Position numbers and translations under genes: made by a program | DNA from: Alistipes sp. | Lineage (GTDB): Bacteria; Bacteroidota; Bacteroidia; Bacteroidales; Rikenellaceae | Direction: 5' to 3' | Length of the DNA stretch: 14,952 bases | NCBI GenBank assembly: GCA_017391665.1 | Contig: JAFOXS010000301.1 | Location: 1-14,952 of the forward strand | Notes under the pieces: generated by a model | Seen by the model: only the letters and a program-made list of their open reading frames with translations | The model's database searches: none | Told to the model about the DNA's origin: nothing | Shown: positions 7,500 to 13,867 of the stretch, in pieces | How positions within the stretch are numbered: position 1 is the first letter of the stretch | Layout of the letters: each line of letters starts with the position of its first letter

Positions 7500-7607
7500 A
7501 TAAGTGTTATAAGTGCTATAAGTGTAATACCCGTTATTATAAATTATTACACCTATTTCACCTATTGCACCTATTTCACCTATAACACTTATTTCTCCTA
7601 TATCGCC
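7500..7607. repeat. Two-sided tandem array of 9-base units ahead of rpoD
   Basis: The stretch can be read as twelve consecutive 9-base units. Three left units follow ATAAGTGNN (7500-7526), then two degenerate units (7527-7544). Seven right units mostly follow TATTNCACC (7545-7607), with strays such as TATAACACT and TATATCGCC. The right units are close to the reverse complement of the left ones: AACACTTAT at 7584-7592 is exactly complementary to the first unit. The period holds without slips for 108 bases. A further unit, ATAAGTGAT, occupies 7778-7786 immediately before the rpoD ATG. Function unknown. Confidence 0.8.
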
Positions 7608-7669
7608 TTTTGCCTCCTCCTCTCACACTTTTTCCGCCTCGGCTGCCGTTATAGATGTGGCCCGAGTAG

Positions 7670-7694
7670 AAATTTTATAAAATTTTTGCAAAAA
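7670..7694. promoter_or_regulatory. Overlapping AT-rich palindromes upstream of rpoD
   Basis: AAATTTTATAAAATTT (7670-7685) is a perfect 16-base palindrome, and TTTTTGCAAAAA (7683-7694) is a second palindrome overlapping it by three bases. AATTTTTG at 7681-7688, one base off the -7 consensus, falls at their junction. This may be the promoter core or a binding site; low-complexity AT bias is an alternative explanation. Confidence 0.35.
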
Positions 7695-7786
7695 GTGAAA
7701 CAAAAGGTCGCTTTTGTGCGTAATAGGTAAAACGAAATATGCGCCGAACTCGGGCTTAAGGAAGAAAACAAAAACTAATAAGTGAT

Positions 7787-8647
7787 ATGCGTCAATTAAA
7801 GATTACAAAGTCGATTACCAATCGCGAGAGCGCGTCGCTCGATAAGTATCTGCAGGAGATTGGTAAGGAGGAGTTGATTACCGTAGAAGAGGAGGTGGAA
7901 TTGGCTCAGCGCATCCGCAAGGGTGACCAGGAGGCGTTGGACAAGCTCACGAAGGCCAATCTGCGTTTCGTGGTGTCTGTAGCCAAGCAGTATCAGAATC
8001 AGGGTCTTAGCCTGCCCGATTTGATCAACGAGGGTAACTTGGGTCTTATCAAGGCTGCCGAGAAATTCGATGAGACACGAGGCTTTAAGTTCATCTCTTA
8101 TGCCGTATGGTGGATTCGTCAGTCAATTCTTCAGGCGCTGGCCGAGCAGTCACGTATCGTACGTCTGCCTTTGAATCAGGTGGGCTCGCTCAATAAGATC
8201 AACAAGGCCTTTGCTCGCTTCGAGCAGGAGCACGAGCGTACACCCTCACCCGAGGAGCTGGCATCGGAGCTGGAGCTGCCGAAGGAGAAGGTGTCGGATA
8301 CTCTGCGTGTAGCGGGTCGTCACATCTCGGTTGATGCTCCCTTTGCCGATGGCGAGGATAACAGCTTGCTCGATGTGCTGGTAAATACCGACTCACCCAA
8401 TGCCGACCGTGGCCTTATCAACGAGTCGCTGGCTACGGAGGTTGATCGTGCTCTGGAGACTCTCACGGAGCGCGAGCGCGATATCATTAAGTATTTCTTC
8501 GGCATCGGTTGCTCGGAGATGACCTTGGAGGAGATTGGCGAGAAGTTCGACCTTACACGTGAGCGTGTGCGTCAGATTAAGGAGAAGGCTATCCGCCGCC
8601 TGCGCCACTCGTCACGCAGCAAACTCTTGAAGTCTTACCTCGGATAA
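7787..8647 (+). CDS. rpoD: Primary RNA polymerase sigma factor (RpoD/SigA)
   Basis: This sigma-70 group 1 factor directs RNA polymerase to housekeeping promoters and is the protein expected to read the TAnnTTTG promoters in this window. It has 286 residues, normal for Bacteroidota, which lack the long region 1.1. Region 1.2 begins near [13 protein letters not shown] (about 14-26). Region 2 runs from about 56 to 125 and includes [21 protein letters not shown] and the region 2.3-2.4 segment [14 protein letters not shown]. Region 3 is around 125-205. Region 4 ends with the helix-turn-helix [23 protein letters not shown]. The ATG at 7787 gives the conserved [10 protein letters not shown] start. 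A 9-base repeat unit abuts this ATG in place of a Shine-Dalgarno. It appears to be a single-gene unit ending at the hairpin 8667-8706. Confidence 0.97.
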   Translation: MRQLKITKSITNRESASLDKYLQEIGKEELITVEEEVELAQRIRKGDQEALDKLTKANLRFVVSVAKQYQNQGLSLPDLINEGNLGLIKAAEKFDETRGFKFISYAVWWIRQSILQALAEQSRIVRLPLNQVGSLNKINKAFARFEQEHERTPSPEELASELELPKEKVSDTLRVAGRHISVDAPFADGEDNSLLDVLVNTDSPNADRGLINESLATEVDRALETLTERERDIIKYFFGIGCSEMTLEEIGEKFDLTRERVRQIKEKAIRRLRHSSRSKLLKSYLG

Positions 8648-8666
8648 CGAGTTGAGTTAAAGGAAG

Positions 8667-8706
8667 AAAAATCCTGCTACCTAAAGTTGAGTAGCAGGAT
8701 TTTTTT
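8667..8706. terminator. Two-way terminator between rpoD and the radical SAM gene
   Basis: AAAAATCCTGCTAC (8667-8680) pairs perfectly with GTAGCAGGATTTTT (8691-8704) around a 10-base loop, with T runs for both strands. The convergent radical SAM gene ends inside the right-hand T run: its TAA stop is complementary to 8705-8707. Confidence 0.9.
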
Positions 8707-9688
8707 ATGCAATCACTCGATAGCCGCACTTCTCGAATAGTTCGCGTGCCGTGCGACAATCAAACTGCCGCCACTTATTCTCCGCGAGCGCATTATCACG
8801 CGGTATTGCTCCCGTCTCTATCACGGCAACATTCGCGCCGCTCATCAATGCCGCCTCGGATGCGGGATGCACGCAAATATGCTTCACCACCGAGCCGCCC
8901 GACAGACGCAGCACGGCAATCTGCTTCGCTATCTCCTCATCGCTGATGCGTGGTTGCGCGCCCAGCGGTGTGCCCTCAACGGGAATACGTGCCATAATGC
9001 CTGAGATGTAGGCTCCATAGCGCACCGCACCCAAGAAACGCTCGGCAATCTCGTCGTAGGTATGCTCTGCACCCACGGGCTCAACCAGGTGTATAAGGTT
9101 GAGTGGCGAGTGCTGAATAGTATCGAGGGTAGCCTCTCGCTCGGCAATGCGGAAATGAGTATTTATGCCCTCACGCAGACGTATGGCGTGATATACACCA
9201 TCTACGCCACTATCATACAGGGCGTTGGCCGTCGCCAACCCAAACTCTCCCACATTGACTACTATCTCATACGCTCCCTCGACCGCCTTGCGTATTGCAC
9301 CCACAAACTCTGCGATGGTCTCCAGCGAGTAGTGCTGCGTGGTACGCAGGACGATGAAGTGCACGCCATCGGCTACATATTCGCCGACACGGGCGACAAT
9401 CTCGTCGATGGAGTATATCTTCTCGTCGCCAATCAGTCCCCACGCCTTGCCGAAGGAGCAGAAGTCGCAGTTCATGGCGCACGACGCATAATCAACACCG
9501 ATAGCGCCCCACATATACGCTCCGCCACCCGTCAGTTTAAGGCTCGCCTCGTGTGCCCGCTCACGCAGGTAGTCACACTCCTTGCTCGAAGTCTCAATGC
9601 GGAGCAACTCCACAATCTCTTCGTGCGAGAGCACACGGCCTGCCAAGGCGGCATCGTAGGCACGGTCTATTTTTTCGTAGGCTGTCAT
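8705..9688 (-). CDS. Biotin-synthase-like radical SAM protein of unknown substrate
   Basis: This is a 327-residue radical SAM enzyme. The CX3CX2C iron-sulfur motif is at C70, C74 and C77 (SCAMNCDFCSFG), preceded by the strand GGGAYMWGAIGVDYAS. The region after about residue 205 resembles the C-terminal BATS domain seen in biotin synthase and HydE-type enzymes (ISGIMARIPVEGTPLG, ALMSGANVAVIETGAIPRDN). It is unlikely to be BioB itself, because no biotin gene is near and the motif surroundings differ from CxxxCxYC. HydE-, PylB- or HmdB-like roles cannot be excluded, but none of their partner genes is present. Its ATG shares one base with the stop of the upstream C_GCAxxG gene (TAATG), so the two are translationally coupled and probably act together. 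The reaction is not known. Confidence 0.8.
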   Translation of the reverse strand: MTAYEKIDRAYDAALAGRVLSHEEIVELLRIETSSKECDYLRERAHEASLKLTGGGAYMWGAIGVDYASCAMNCDFCSFGKAWGLIGDEKIYSIDEIVARVGEYVADGVHFIVLRTTQHYSLETIAEFVGAIRKAVEGAYEIVVNVGEFGLATANALYDSGVDGVYHAIRLREGINTHFRIAEREATLDTIQHSPLNLIHLVEPVGAEHTYDEIAERFLGAVRYGAYISGIMARIPVEGTPLGAQPRISDEEIAKQIAVLRLSGGSVVKHICVHPASEAALMSGANVAVIETGAIPRDNALAENKWRQFDCRTARELFEKCGYRVIA

Positions 9689-10131
9689 TAAAGAATCTCG
9701 TCGAGGATTTTACAAGCCGACGCTACGGCCTTCGGACAGATGGTGAAGAGGAGGTTCTGCTCCATAATCTTTGCCATCTCCTCGGGCTTGCTCAAATCAT
9801 AGCCCAGCACGTGACGACACACAACACTGCCATTCTCCTTGGCAAAACGCTCCTCAAACTCCGCCTTCTTTGCCAGAAGGATGTTCTTCTGCTCGGTAGA
9901 TTGAGGCTCGCTATAACCATATTTTAGGCCCAATGCCATCAGCGCACCAGTCACACAACCACACGTGCGACCGCCCCACATACCACCACCAAAGGCGGCA
10001 GAGATCTTGAGAGCCTTGTCGGGGCAAATGCCTAACTTGTTGGCCGCGTGGCCCATAACGATCTGCGAGCAGTCGATGCCCTGCTGAAATAGTTCAGTGA
10101 TTTTTTGTTCTGTAAGATTTTCGATTTTCAT
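9688..10131 (-). CDS. C_GCAxxG_C_C family cysteine-rich protein
   Basis: This 147-residue protein has the cysteine spacing of the C_GCAxxG_C_C family, a group thought from its conserved cysteines to bind a metal or act in redox or sulfur chemistry, without a proven function. Visible landmarks are DCSQ (C21), the central GGGMWGGRTCGCVTGAL block (C57 and C59), C105 in VVCRHVLGYDL, and the C-terminal pair C132 and C140 (ICPKAVASAC). There is no signal peptide, so it is cytoplasmic. The central block reads CGCVTGA rather than strict GCAxxG. It is the first gene of a two-gene unit with the radical SAM gene, whose start overlaps its stop. A promoter box lies 27 bases upstream. It could supply sulfur or electrons to the radical SAM enzyme, but that is inference. 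Confidence 0.85.
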   Translation of the reverse strand: MKIENLTEQKITELFQQGIDCSQIVMGHAANKLGICPDKALKISAAFGGGMWGGRTCGCVTGALMALGLKYGYSEPQSTEQKNILLAKKAEFEERFAKENGSVVCRHVLGYDLSKPEEMAKIMEQNLLFTICPKAVASACKILDEIL

Positions 10132-10157
10132 AATGTTATAGATTTAAAGAGTATATA

Positions 10158-10165
10158 CAAATATA
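10158..10165 (-). promoter_or_regulatory. Candidate -7 box for the C_GCAxxG/radical SAM unit
   Basis: On the minus strand this reads TATATTTG, a full match to TAnnTTTG. It predicts a start near 10151-10154 and a leader of about 20 bases. There is no TTTG at the -33 distance. The rest of the 10132-10298 spacer shows no further clear signal, and no strong terminator for the upstream acetyltransferase gene could be recognised in it. Confidence 0.5.
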
Positions 10166-10298
10166 TTAACTATTTGCACTCTTTATCCTCACCTTGTCAT
10201 TAAAGCGAAAGATCTTGCACTGAAAACGAAAATTACGTAATGGTTTGTTTATTGCAAAACAACGAATAGAAAAGCACTGGGGCTATTCAACTTTCTTG

Positions 10299-10787
10299 TT
10301 AGACCTCCTTCTCCATGATGTAGTCATCCATCACAAAACCGAAGCCAATGTCGGTGCACTCCTCGGCTATGACCTTGAAGCCTTTGTGTATATAAACCTC
10401 GTAAGCGCGTGTGTTGTTGCGGTTTACCGTTAGATAAATCGATTCAAGACTATCCTCGCGGCATATCTGGCACATCCGCTCCAGACCCAATGAGAACAAC
10501 CCTCGGCCACGGTTTTGCTTAAGGATGTAGAACTTACTCAGGAACAGACGCTCGCCCTGAGGCTGCACGCCAAAATAGCCCAGAATATCGCCATCCTCCT
10601 CAAATATAAAATAACGATAGCCCTGCATCAGCTGCCCCGAGATAGCCTCGAAACTCTGATACTTCTCAATCATATACTCCACCTGCTCGGGGGTGCAGAA
10701 CGCTACATTTGCCTCGCGCCACACCACGCGTGCCACCTTGGTCAGACGACGCACGTCGGCCTCGCTGTAAATCTCTCGAATAATCAT
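10299..10787 (-). CDS. GNAT-family N-acetyltransferase
   Basis: This 162-residue cytoplasmic acyltransferase probably moves an acetyl group from acetyl-CoA to an amine on a small molecule or protein. The acetyl-CoA loop is visible at about residues 90-98 (KQNRGRGLF), following the strand LFLSKFYIL. The family's C-terminal strand-helix is around 120-137 (TVNRNNTRAYEVYIHKGF). The frame stays open upstream to 10898, but that extension overlaps ung and lacks GNAT character. The ATG at 10787 gives a normal start (MIIREIYSEADVRRL) one base after the ung TAG stop, which points to translational coupling. The substrate cannot be predicted. Nothing suggests a functional link to uracil repair beyond co-transcription. 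Confidence 0.85.
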   Translation of the reverse strand: MIIREIYSEADVRRLTKVARVVWREANVAFCTPEQVEYMIEKYQSFEAISGQLMQGYRYFIFEEDGDILGYFGVQPQGERLFLSKFYILKQNRGRGLFSLGLERMCQICREDSLESIYLTVNRNNTRAYEVYIHKGFKVIAEECTDIGFGFVMDDYIMEKEV

Positions 10788-10788
10788 A

Positions 10789-11451
10789 CTACCACTCAAT
10801 CGGCTCCTTACCGATGCTTTGCAGATAGGCGTTTGCCTGCGAGAAGTGACGACAACCGAAGAAACCGCGATAAACCGATAGTGGTGAGGGATGTACACTC
10901 TTTAGTATCAAGTTTTGCTTCGTGTCGGCTATCTGTCCCTTGCGCTGTGCATAACTGCCCCATAACATATATACTACGCCTTGCTTGTGCTCGGCAATTT
11001 TTCTCACTACGGCATCGGTAAACTGCTCCCAGCCACGACCTGCGTGCGATGCCGCCTCGTGTGCGCGCACGGTCAGCACCGAGTTCAGTAGCAGCACTCC
11101 CTGCTCGGCCCAGCGATCGAGGTTGCCCGACGTGGGGATGGGTGAGCCTATGTCGTCGTGAATCTCCTTGAAGATGTTTTGCAGCGAGGGCGGGAAACGT
11201 ACGCCATCATTCACCGAAAAACACAATCCGTTGGCCTGACCCTCGCCATGATAGGGGTCCTGACCAATGATAACGACCTTGAGCGACGAGAGAGGGCACC
11301 GATCGAAAGCGCGAAAAATGTTGCGCCCCGCAGGAAAAATCTGACGCGCAGCATACTCCTCGCGCACAAAACGGGTAAGCTCCTCGAAATATGGTTTGTC
11401 GAACTCCTCCTGCAGAAGAGCCTTCCAGTCCTCAGCAATTTTTACATCCAT
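10789..11451 (-). CDS. ung: Uracil-DNA glycosylase
   Basis: This family 1 uracil-DNA glycosylase removes uracil from DNA arising from cytosine deamination or dUTP incorporation, starting base excision repair. The length, 220 residues, is normal. The water-activating motif GQDPYHG carries D65. The uracil-binding stretch around GLCFSVNDGV follows. LLLNSVLTVR is a conserved strand. The C-terminal HPSPLS loop carries the catalytic H187, followed by GFFGCRHFSQAN. It is the first gene of a two-gene unit with the GNAT gene and is divergent from the alkaline phosphatase gene, sharing a 100-base spacer. No abnormal feature was seen. Confidence 0.97.
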   Translation of the reverse strand: MDVKIAEDWKALLQEEFDKPYFEELTRFVREEYAARQIFPAGRNIFRAFDRCPLSSLKVVIIGQDPYHGEGQANGLCFSVNDGVRFPPSLQNIFKEIHDDIGSPIPTSGNLDRWAEQGVLLLNSVLTVRAHEAASHAGRGWEQFTDAVVRKIAEHKQGVVYMLWGSYAQRKGQIADTKQNLILKSVHPSPLSVYRGFFGCRHFSQANAYLQSIGKEPIEW

Positions 11452-11497
11452 AGCGATTTTCCTTCTATTTATTAACGTAAAATTACAAAAAAATACA

Positions 11498-11505
11498 TAA
11501 CTTTG
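11498..11505 (+). promoter_or_regulatory. Candidate -7 box of the alkaline phosphatase gene
   Basis: TAACTTTG followed by C fully matches the -7 consensus TAnnTTTG and predicts a leader of about 40 bases before the ATG at 11552. No TTTG is present at -33. No sequence clearly resembling a Pho box was noticed, although Bacteroidota Pho boxes are poorly known. Confidence 0.55.
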
Positions 11506-11518
11506 CTACGTATATGTG

Positions 11519-11526
11519 CAAAAATA
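11519..11526 (-). promoter_or_regulatory. Weak candidate -7 box for ung
   Basis: The minus strand reads TATTTTTG, matching TAnnTTTG, about 68 bases upstream of the ung ATG. The surrounding DNA is very AT-rich and no -33 element is seen, so a chance match is quite possible. Confidence 0.3.
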
Positions 11527-11551
11527 ATTTTATAAAATTAATATTAATCCT

Positions 11552-12673
11552 ATGAAAAAGTTTTTCTTTATCCTTATGCTTCCGCTTGTAGTAGCGGGCA
11601 TGACCAGCTGCCAGGAGAAGGAGCCCGAAGTTAAGAACATCATCTACATGATCGGTGACGGTATGGGTCTGGCACAGGTATCAGTGATGCAGATCGAGCA
11701 GCAGTATGCTCCCTCGGCTTTTGAGCGCGCACAGAACATCGCTTTGCAGAAGACATACTCGGCTAACAACCGTGTAACCGACTCTGCTGCATCAGGTACA
11801 GCGCTTGCTACGGGTTACAAGACCAATAATAGCACGCTGGGTCAGACTCCCGACGGCACTCGTGTAGAGTCTATCATGGCCAAGGCCGACAAGGTGGGCT
11901 ACGAGTCAGGTATCGTTGTAACGTGCTACGTTACTCACGCTACACCCGGTGCGTTCTACGCTCACGTGGATAGCCGTAACGACAACAACGGCATCATCGA
12001 CGACTTTATGAAGGAGAACGATGTAGATGTAATGTTCGGTGGCGGTACCCGTATGTTCAGCGAGTATTTCGCACAGCAGAACACCACATGGGAGGCTGCT
12101 CTTCAGGAGAAGGGTTACACCGTATTGACCGACCAGGCTCAGATGGCATCTGTAAATGAGGGTAAGGTTATCGGTTTGTTTGCCGAGACCAATCTTCCTT
12201 TGATGCGTCAGGATCGTGGCGACTACCTGCCCAACGCAACAGCCAAGGCTCTGGAGATTCTGACCAACAACGTTGAGAAGAACAAGAAGGAGGGTTTCGT
12301 GCTGATGGTCGAGGGTTCACAGATCGACGGCGAGGGCCACAGCAACAATATCGGTGGCGTACTGAACGAGACTCGCGACTTCGCAAAGGCTGTAGCTGTA
12401 GCGATGGACTACGCTGATGCTCACCCTGGCACATTGGTAGTTGTTACTGGTGACCATGAGACTGGTGGTCTGTCTATCCCCAGCAACAAGACCGACTTTA
12501 CGCTTCCCGAGAGCGGTATCAGCTACGGCTTCAGCACCACGGGTCACACGGGTATCATGCTTCCCGTTTACCTCTACGGTACAGGTGCCGACCGCATCAA
12601 CGGTATTATGGAGAATACGGAACTCTCACAGACCTTGCAGCGCATGCTTGGCGTATGGGAGGATGCTGAGTAA
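11552..12673 (+). CDS. phoA: Alkaline phosphatase, lipoprotein
   Basis: This enzyme hydrolyses phosphomonoesters outside the cytoplasm. The 373-residue protein starts with a lipoprotein signal peptide: MKK, a hydrophobic core and a lipobox ending at C20 (MTSC; methionine at -3 is slightly unusual). C20 is followed by acidic QEKEPE, resembling the Bacteroidota lipoprotein export signal, so surface display is possible. The PhoA catalytic set is visible: D36 in MIGDGMG, nucleophile S78 in DSAASGTALATG, H129 and T131 in THATP, E254, D259 and H263 in VEGSQIDGEGH, D301 and H302 in TGDHETGG, and H332 in TTGHTG. Compared with E. coli PhoA, the D153 position is His and the K328 position is Gly. A strong hairpin follows at 12693-12727. 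Phosphate control is plausible but not shown. Confidence 0.95.
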   Translation: MKKFFFILMLPLVVAGMTSCQEKEPEVKNIIYMIGDGMGLAQVSVMQIEQQYAPSAFERAQNIALQKTYSANNRVTDSAASGTALATGYKTNNSTLGQTPDGTRVESIMAKADKVGYESGIVVTCYVTHATPGAFYAHVDSRNDNNGIIDDFMKENDVDVMFGGGTRMFSEYFAQQNTTWEAALQEKGYTVLTDQAQMASVNEGKVIGLFAETNLPLMRQDRGDYLPNATAKALEILTNNVEKNKKEGFVLMVEGSQIDGEGHSNNIGGVLNETRDFAKAVAVAMDYADAHPGTLVVVTGDHETGGLSIPSNKTDFTLPESGISYGFSTTGHTGIMLPVYLYGTGADRINGIMENTELSQTLQRMLGVWEDAE

Positions 12674-12692
12674 ATACTCTAAACTAATTCAA

Positions 12693-12727
12693 AACGAAGC
12701 GAAATCTCATGAGGGTTTCGCTTCGTT
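12693..12727 (+). terminator. Intrinsic terminator of the alkaline phosphatase gene
   Basis: AACGAAGCGAAA (12693-12704) pairs perfectly with TTTCGCTTCGTT (12716-12727) around an 11-base loop, followed by CTTTTATTAT. The T run is broken by one C, so some read-through into the small gene starting 9 bases downstream at 12736 is possible. Confidence 0.82.
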
Positions 12728-12735
12728 CTTTTATT

Positions 12736-12927
12736 ATGAAAAAGATTTTTATTCGAAGACTACTCCTGCCTGTAACGAGCCTTTGTGTGGCCCTATATCT
12801 TGTATGGCTGCTCTTGCCATCGCTTTGGAGTGATGATAGCAACCTGCTTATCCGCCTTGTGCTGTTGGCGAGCATTGTTCTCTGTGTGCTCTCTGCACGT
12901 CTGCTGTGGCGACGCATAAGGGATTAA
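12736..12927 (+). CDS. Small two-helix membrane protein, hypothetical
   Basis: This 63-residue protein is not a family I recognise. It begins MKKIFIRRLLL, followed by a first hydrophobic segment at about residues 8-27 (VTSLCVALYLVWLLL). A short polar turn (SDDSN) comes next, then a second hydrophobic segment at about 35-55 (LIRLVLLASIVLCVL), and a strongly basic tail (WRRIRD). This suggests a hairpin inner-membrane protein with both ends in the cytoplasm. The frame is open from 12709, but that start lies in the terminator hairpin, so 12736 is preferred. It has no clear promoter of its own and would depend on read-through from the alkaline phosphatase gene. Its stop overlaps the stop of the convergent cysteine synthase gene. 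The hydrophobic pattern supports a real gene; conservation would settle it. Confidence 0.55.
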   Translation: MKKIFIRRLLLPVTSLCVALYLVWLLLPSLWSDDSNLLIRLVLLASIVLCVLSARLLWRRIRD

Positions 12928-13829
12928 TCGCCAAAAGGCTCGAACATCTTTGTCGAGAGATATTTTTCGGCTCTGTCGGCAAAGAGCACAACTATATTTC
13001 CACGCTCTATACTCTCGGCTGTGCGACGAGCTGCCAACATTGCGGCTCCGCTGCTCATGCCTGCGAAGATCCCCTCATGGGCAATTATTTGTCGTGCCAT
13101 GTCGATTGCCTCCTCGCTATCGATCATCTCCTGTCTGTCGATCAGCGACTCGTCGTAAATGTCGGGTACAATAGCCTCCTCCATATTCTTCAGCCCTTGA
13201 ATGTAGTGGCCGCGAGTGGGGTGGGCGCATATAACCTTTATGTCGGGTTTCATTATGCGCAGAAAGCGCGACACGCCCATCAGCGTGCCCGATGTGCCTA
13301 CGGCTGATACAAAGTAGTCAATCTGCCCGCCACACGCCTGCCATATCTCAATGGCCGTGCGCTCGTAGTGCGCCATGTAGTTGGCTGCATTGGCAAATTG
13401 GTCGGGCATAAAGTATAGTTCGGGGTGGGCGGCATACATCTCGCGAGCCAGCCGTATCGCTCCATCGGTACCCTCCGAGGCTGGCGTGAGGATTACCTTC
13501 GCTCCACATGCTCGCAGAATCTTGCGACGCTCAACCGACACCGCCTCACTCATTACAATCACCACATCATACCCCTTCACTATGCCCACTACGGCAAGCC
13601 CTATGCCTGTGTTACCCGACGTGGGTTCGAGTATTGTCATGCCAGCCACGAGCCGTCCCTCGCGCTCTGCCTGCTCGATCATGCGCAGTGCGATGCGATC
13701 CTTGATGCTGCCCGTGGGGTTGAAGCCCTCCAACTTGGCGTAGATGTTTACTCTCGGATTTGGATTCAGACTGTTGATTCGCACCATGGGCGTCGAGCCG
13801 ATGGTCTGTAAGATATTCTCTTTTATCAT
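12924..13829 (-). CDS. cysM: Cysteine synthase, CysM-like
   Basis: This PLP enzyme of the OAS sulfhydrylase/cystathionine beta-synthase fold II group makes cysteine by replacing the acetyl group of O-acetylserine with sulfide or another thiol donor. The 301-residue protein shows the PLP lysine K43 in GSIKDRIA, the substrate loop EPTSGNTG (68-75) and the phosphate-binding GTSGT (178-182). The stretch IQGLKNMEEAIVPDIYDESLID (from 210) followed by HEGIFAGMSSGAA resembles CysM (cysteine synthase B) more than CysK, which has a different IQGI segment. CysM enzymes can also use thiosulfate. Other acceptors such as O-phosphoserine are possible. It forms a single-gene unit with a promoter box at 13868-13875. 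It has no terminator of its own before the convergent small membrane gene. Confidence 0.88.
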   Translation of the reverse strand: MIKENILQTIGSTPMVRINSLNPNPRVNIYAKLEGFNPTGSIKDRIALRMIEQAEREGRLVAGMTILEPTSGNTGIGLAVVGIVKGYDVVIVMSEAVSVERRKILRACGAKVILTPASEGTDGAIRLAREMYAAHPELYFMPDQFANAANYMAHYERTAIEIWQACGGQIDYFVSAVGTSGTLMGVSRFLRIMKPDIKVICAHPTRGHYIQGLKNMEEAIVPDIYDESLIDRQEMIDSEEAIDMARQIIAHEGIFAGMSSGAAMLAARRTAESIERGNIVVLFADRAEKYLSTKMFEPFGD

Positions 13830-13867
13830 TGTCGTGTCGTTTTACATCTCTCCTGCATCTCTTGTTC

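Larger units (their letters stand above)
7440..7786. other. Intergenic region between glyA and rpoD
   Basis: This 347-base spacer holds the glyA terminator (7462-7489), a two-sided array of 9-base repeats (7500-7607), overlapping palindromes (7670-7694) and the rpoD leader. An 8-base inverted pair, GCCCGAGT at 7660-7667 and ACTCGGGC at 7748-7755, could close a large loop in the leader. No full TAnnTTTG match is present for rpoD. The closest is AATTTTTG at 7681-7688, so the rpoD promoter is not firmly located. The open frame at 7488-7730 is judged non-coding. Confidence 0.6.

Noticed and set aside
7500..7607. Repeats as DnaA boxes of a replication origin
   Set aside because: TATTTCACC resembles TTWTNCACA only at about seven of nine positions and lacks the final A. 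There is no dnaA, no clear unwinding element, and the left units fit worse.
7500..7607. CRISPR array
   Set aside because: Units are 9 bases and contiguous, with no spacers and no cas genes nearby.
7488..7730. Plus-strand open frame encoding repeated Thr-Tyr-Phe triplets
   Set aside because: It begins in the T run of the glyA terminator, and its repetitive residues simply reflect the 9-base DNA repeats read in one frame. It has no promoter or family resemblance.
8705..9688. Calling the radical SAM protein biotin synthase (bioB)
   Set aside because: The fold is similar, but no biotin genes are near, the motif context (CAMNCDFCSFG) differs, and it is coupled to a C_GCAxxG gene.
9062..9691. 209-residue plus-strand frame opposite the radical SAM gene
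   Set aside because: Antisense shadow of a gene with clear motifs; the translation shows no recognisable domain and no promoter is apparent.
10243..10263. Weak hairpin TTGTTT/AAAACAA downstream of the acetyltransferase gene
   Set aside because: Very short A-T stem, with no convincing GC core or T run on the minus strand; not supported as a terminator.
10788..10898. Longer N-terminus for the GNAT protein
   Set aside because: The extension lies inside ung in another frame and lacks GNAT-like sequence; the ATG at 10787 gives a complete domain.
12709..12735. Earlier start of the small membrane protein
   Set aside because: It falls in the loop and stem of the alkaline phosphatase terminator; the ATG at 12736 gives a typical MKK membrane start.
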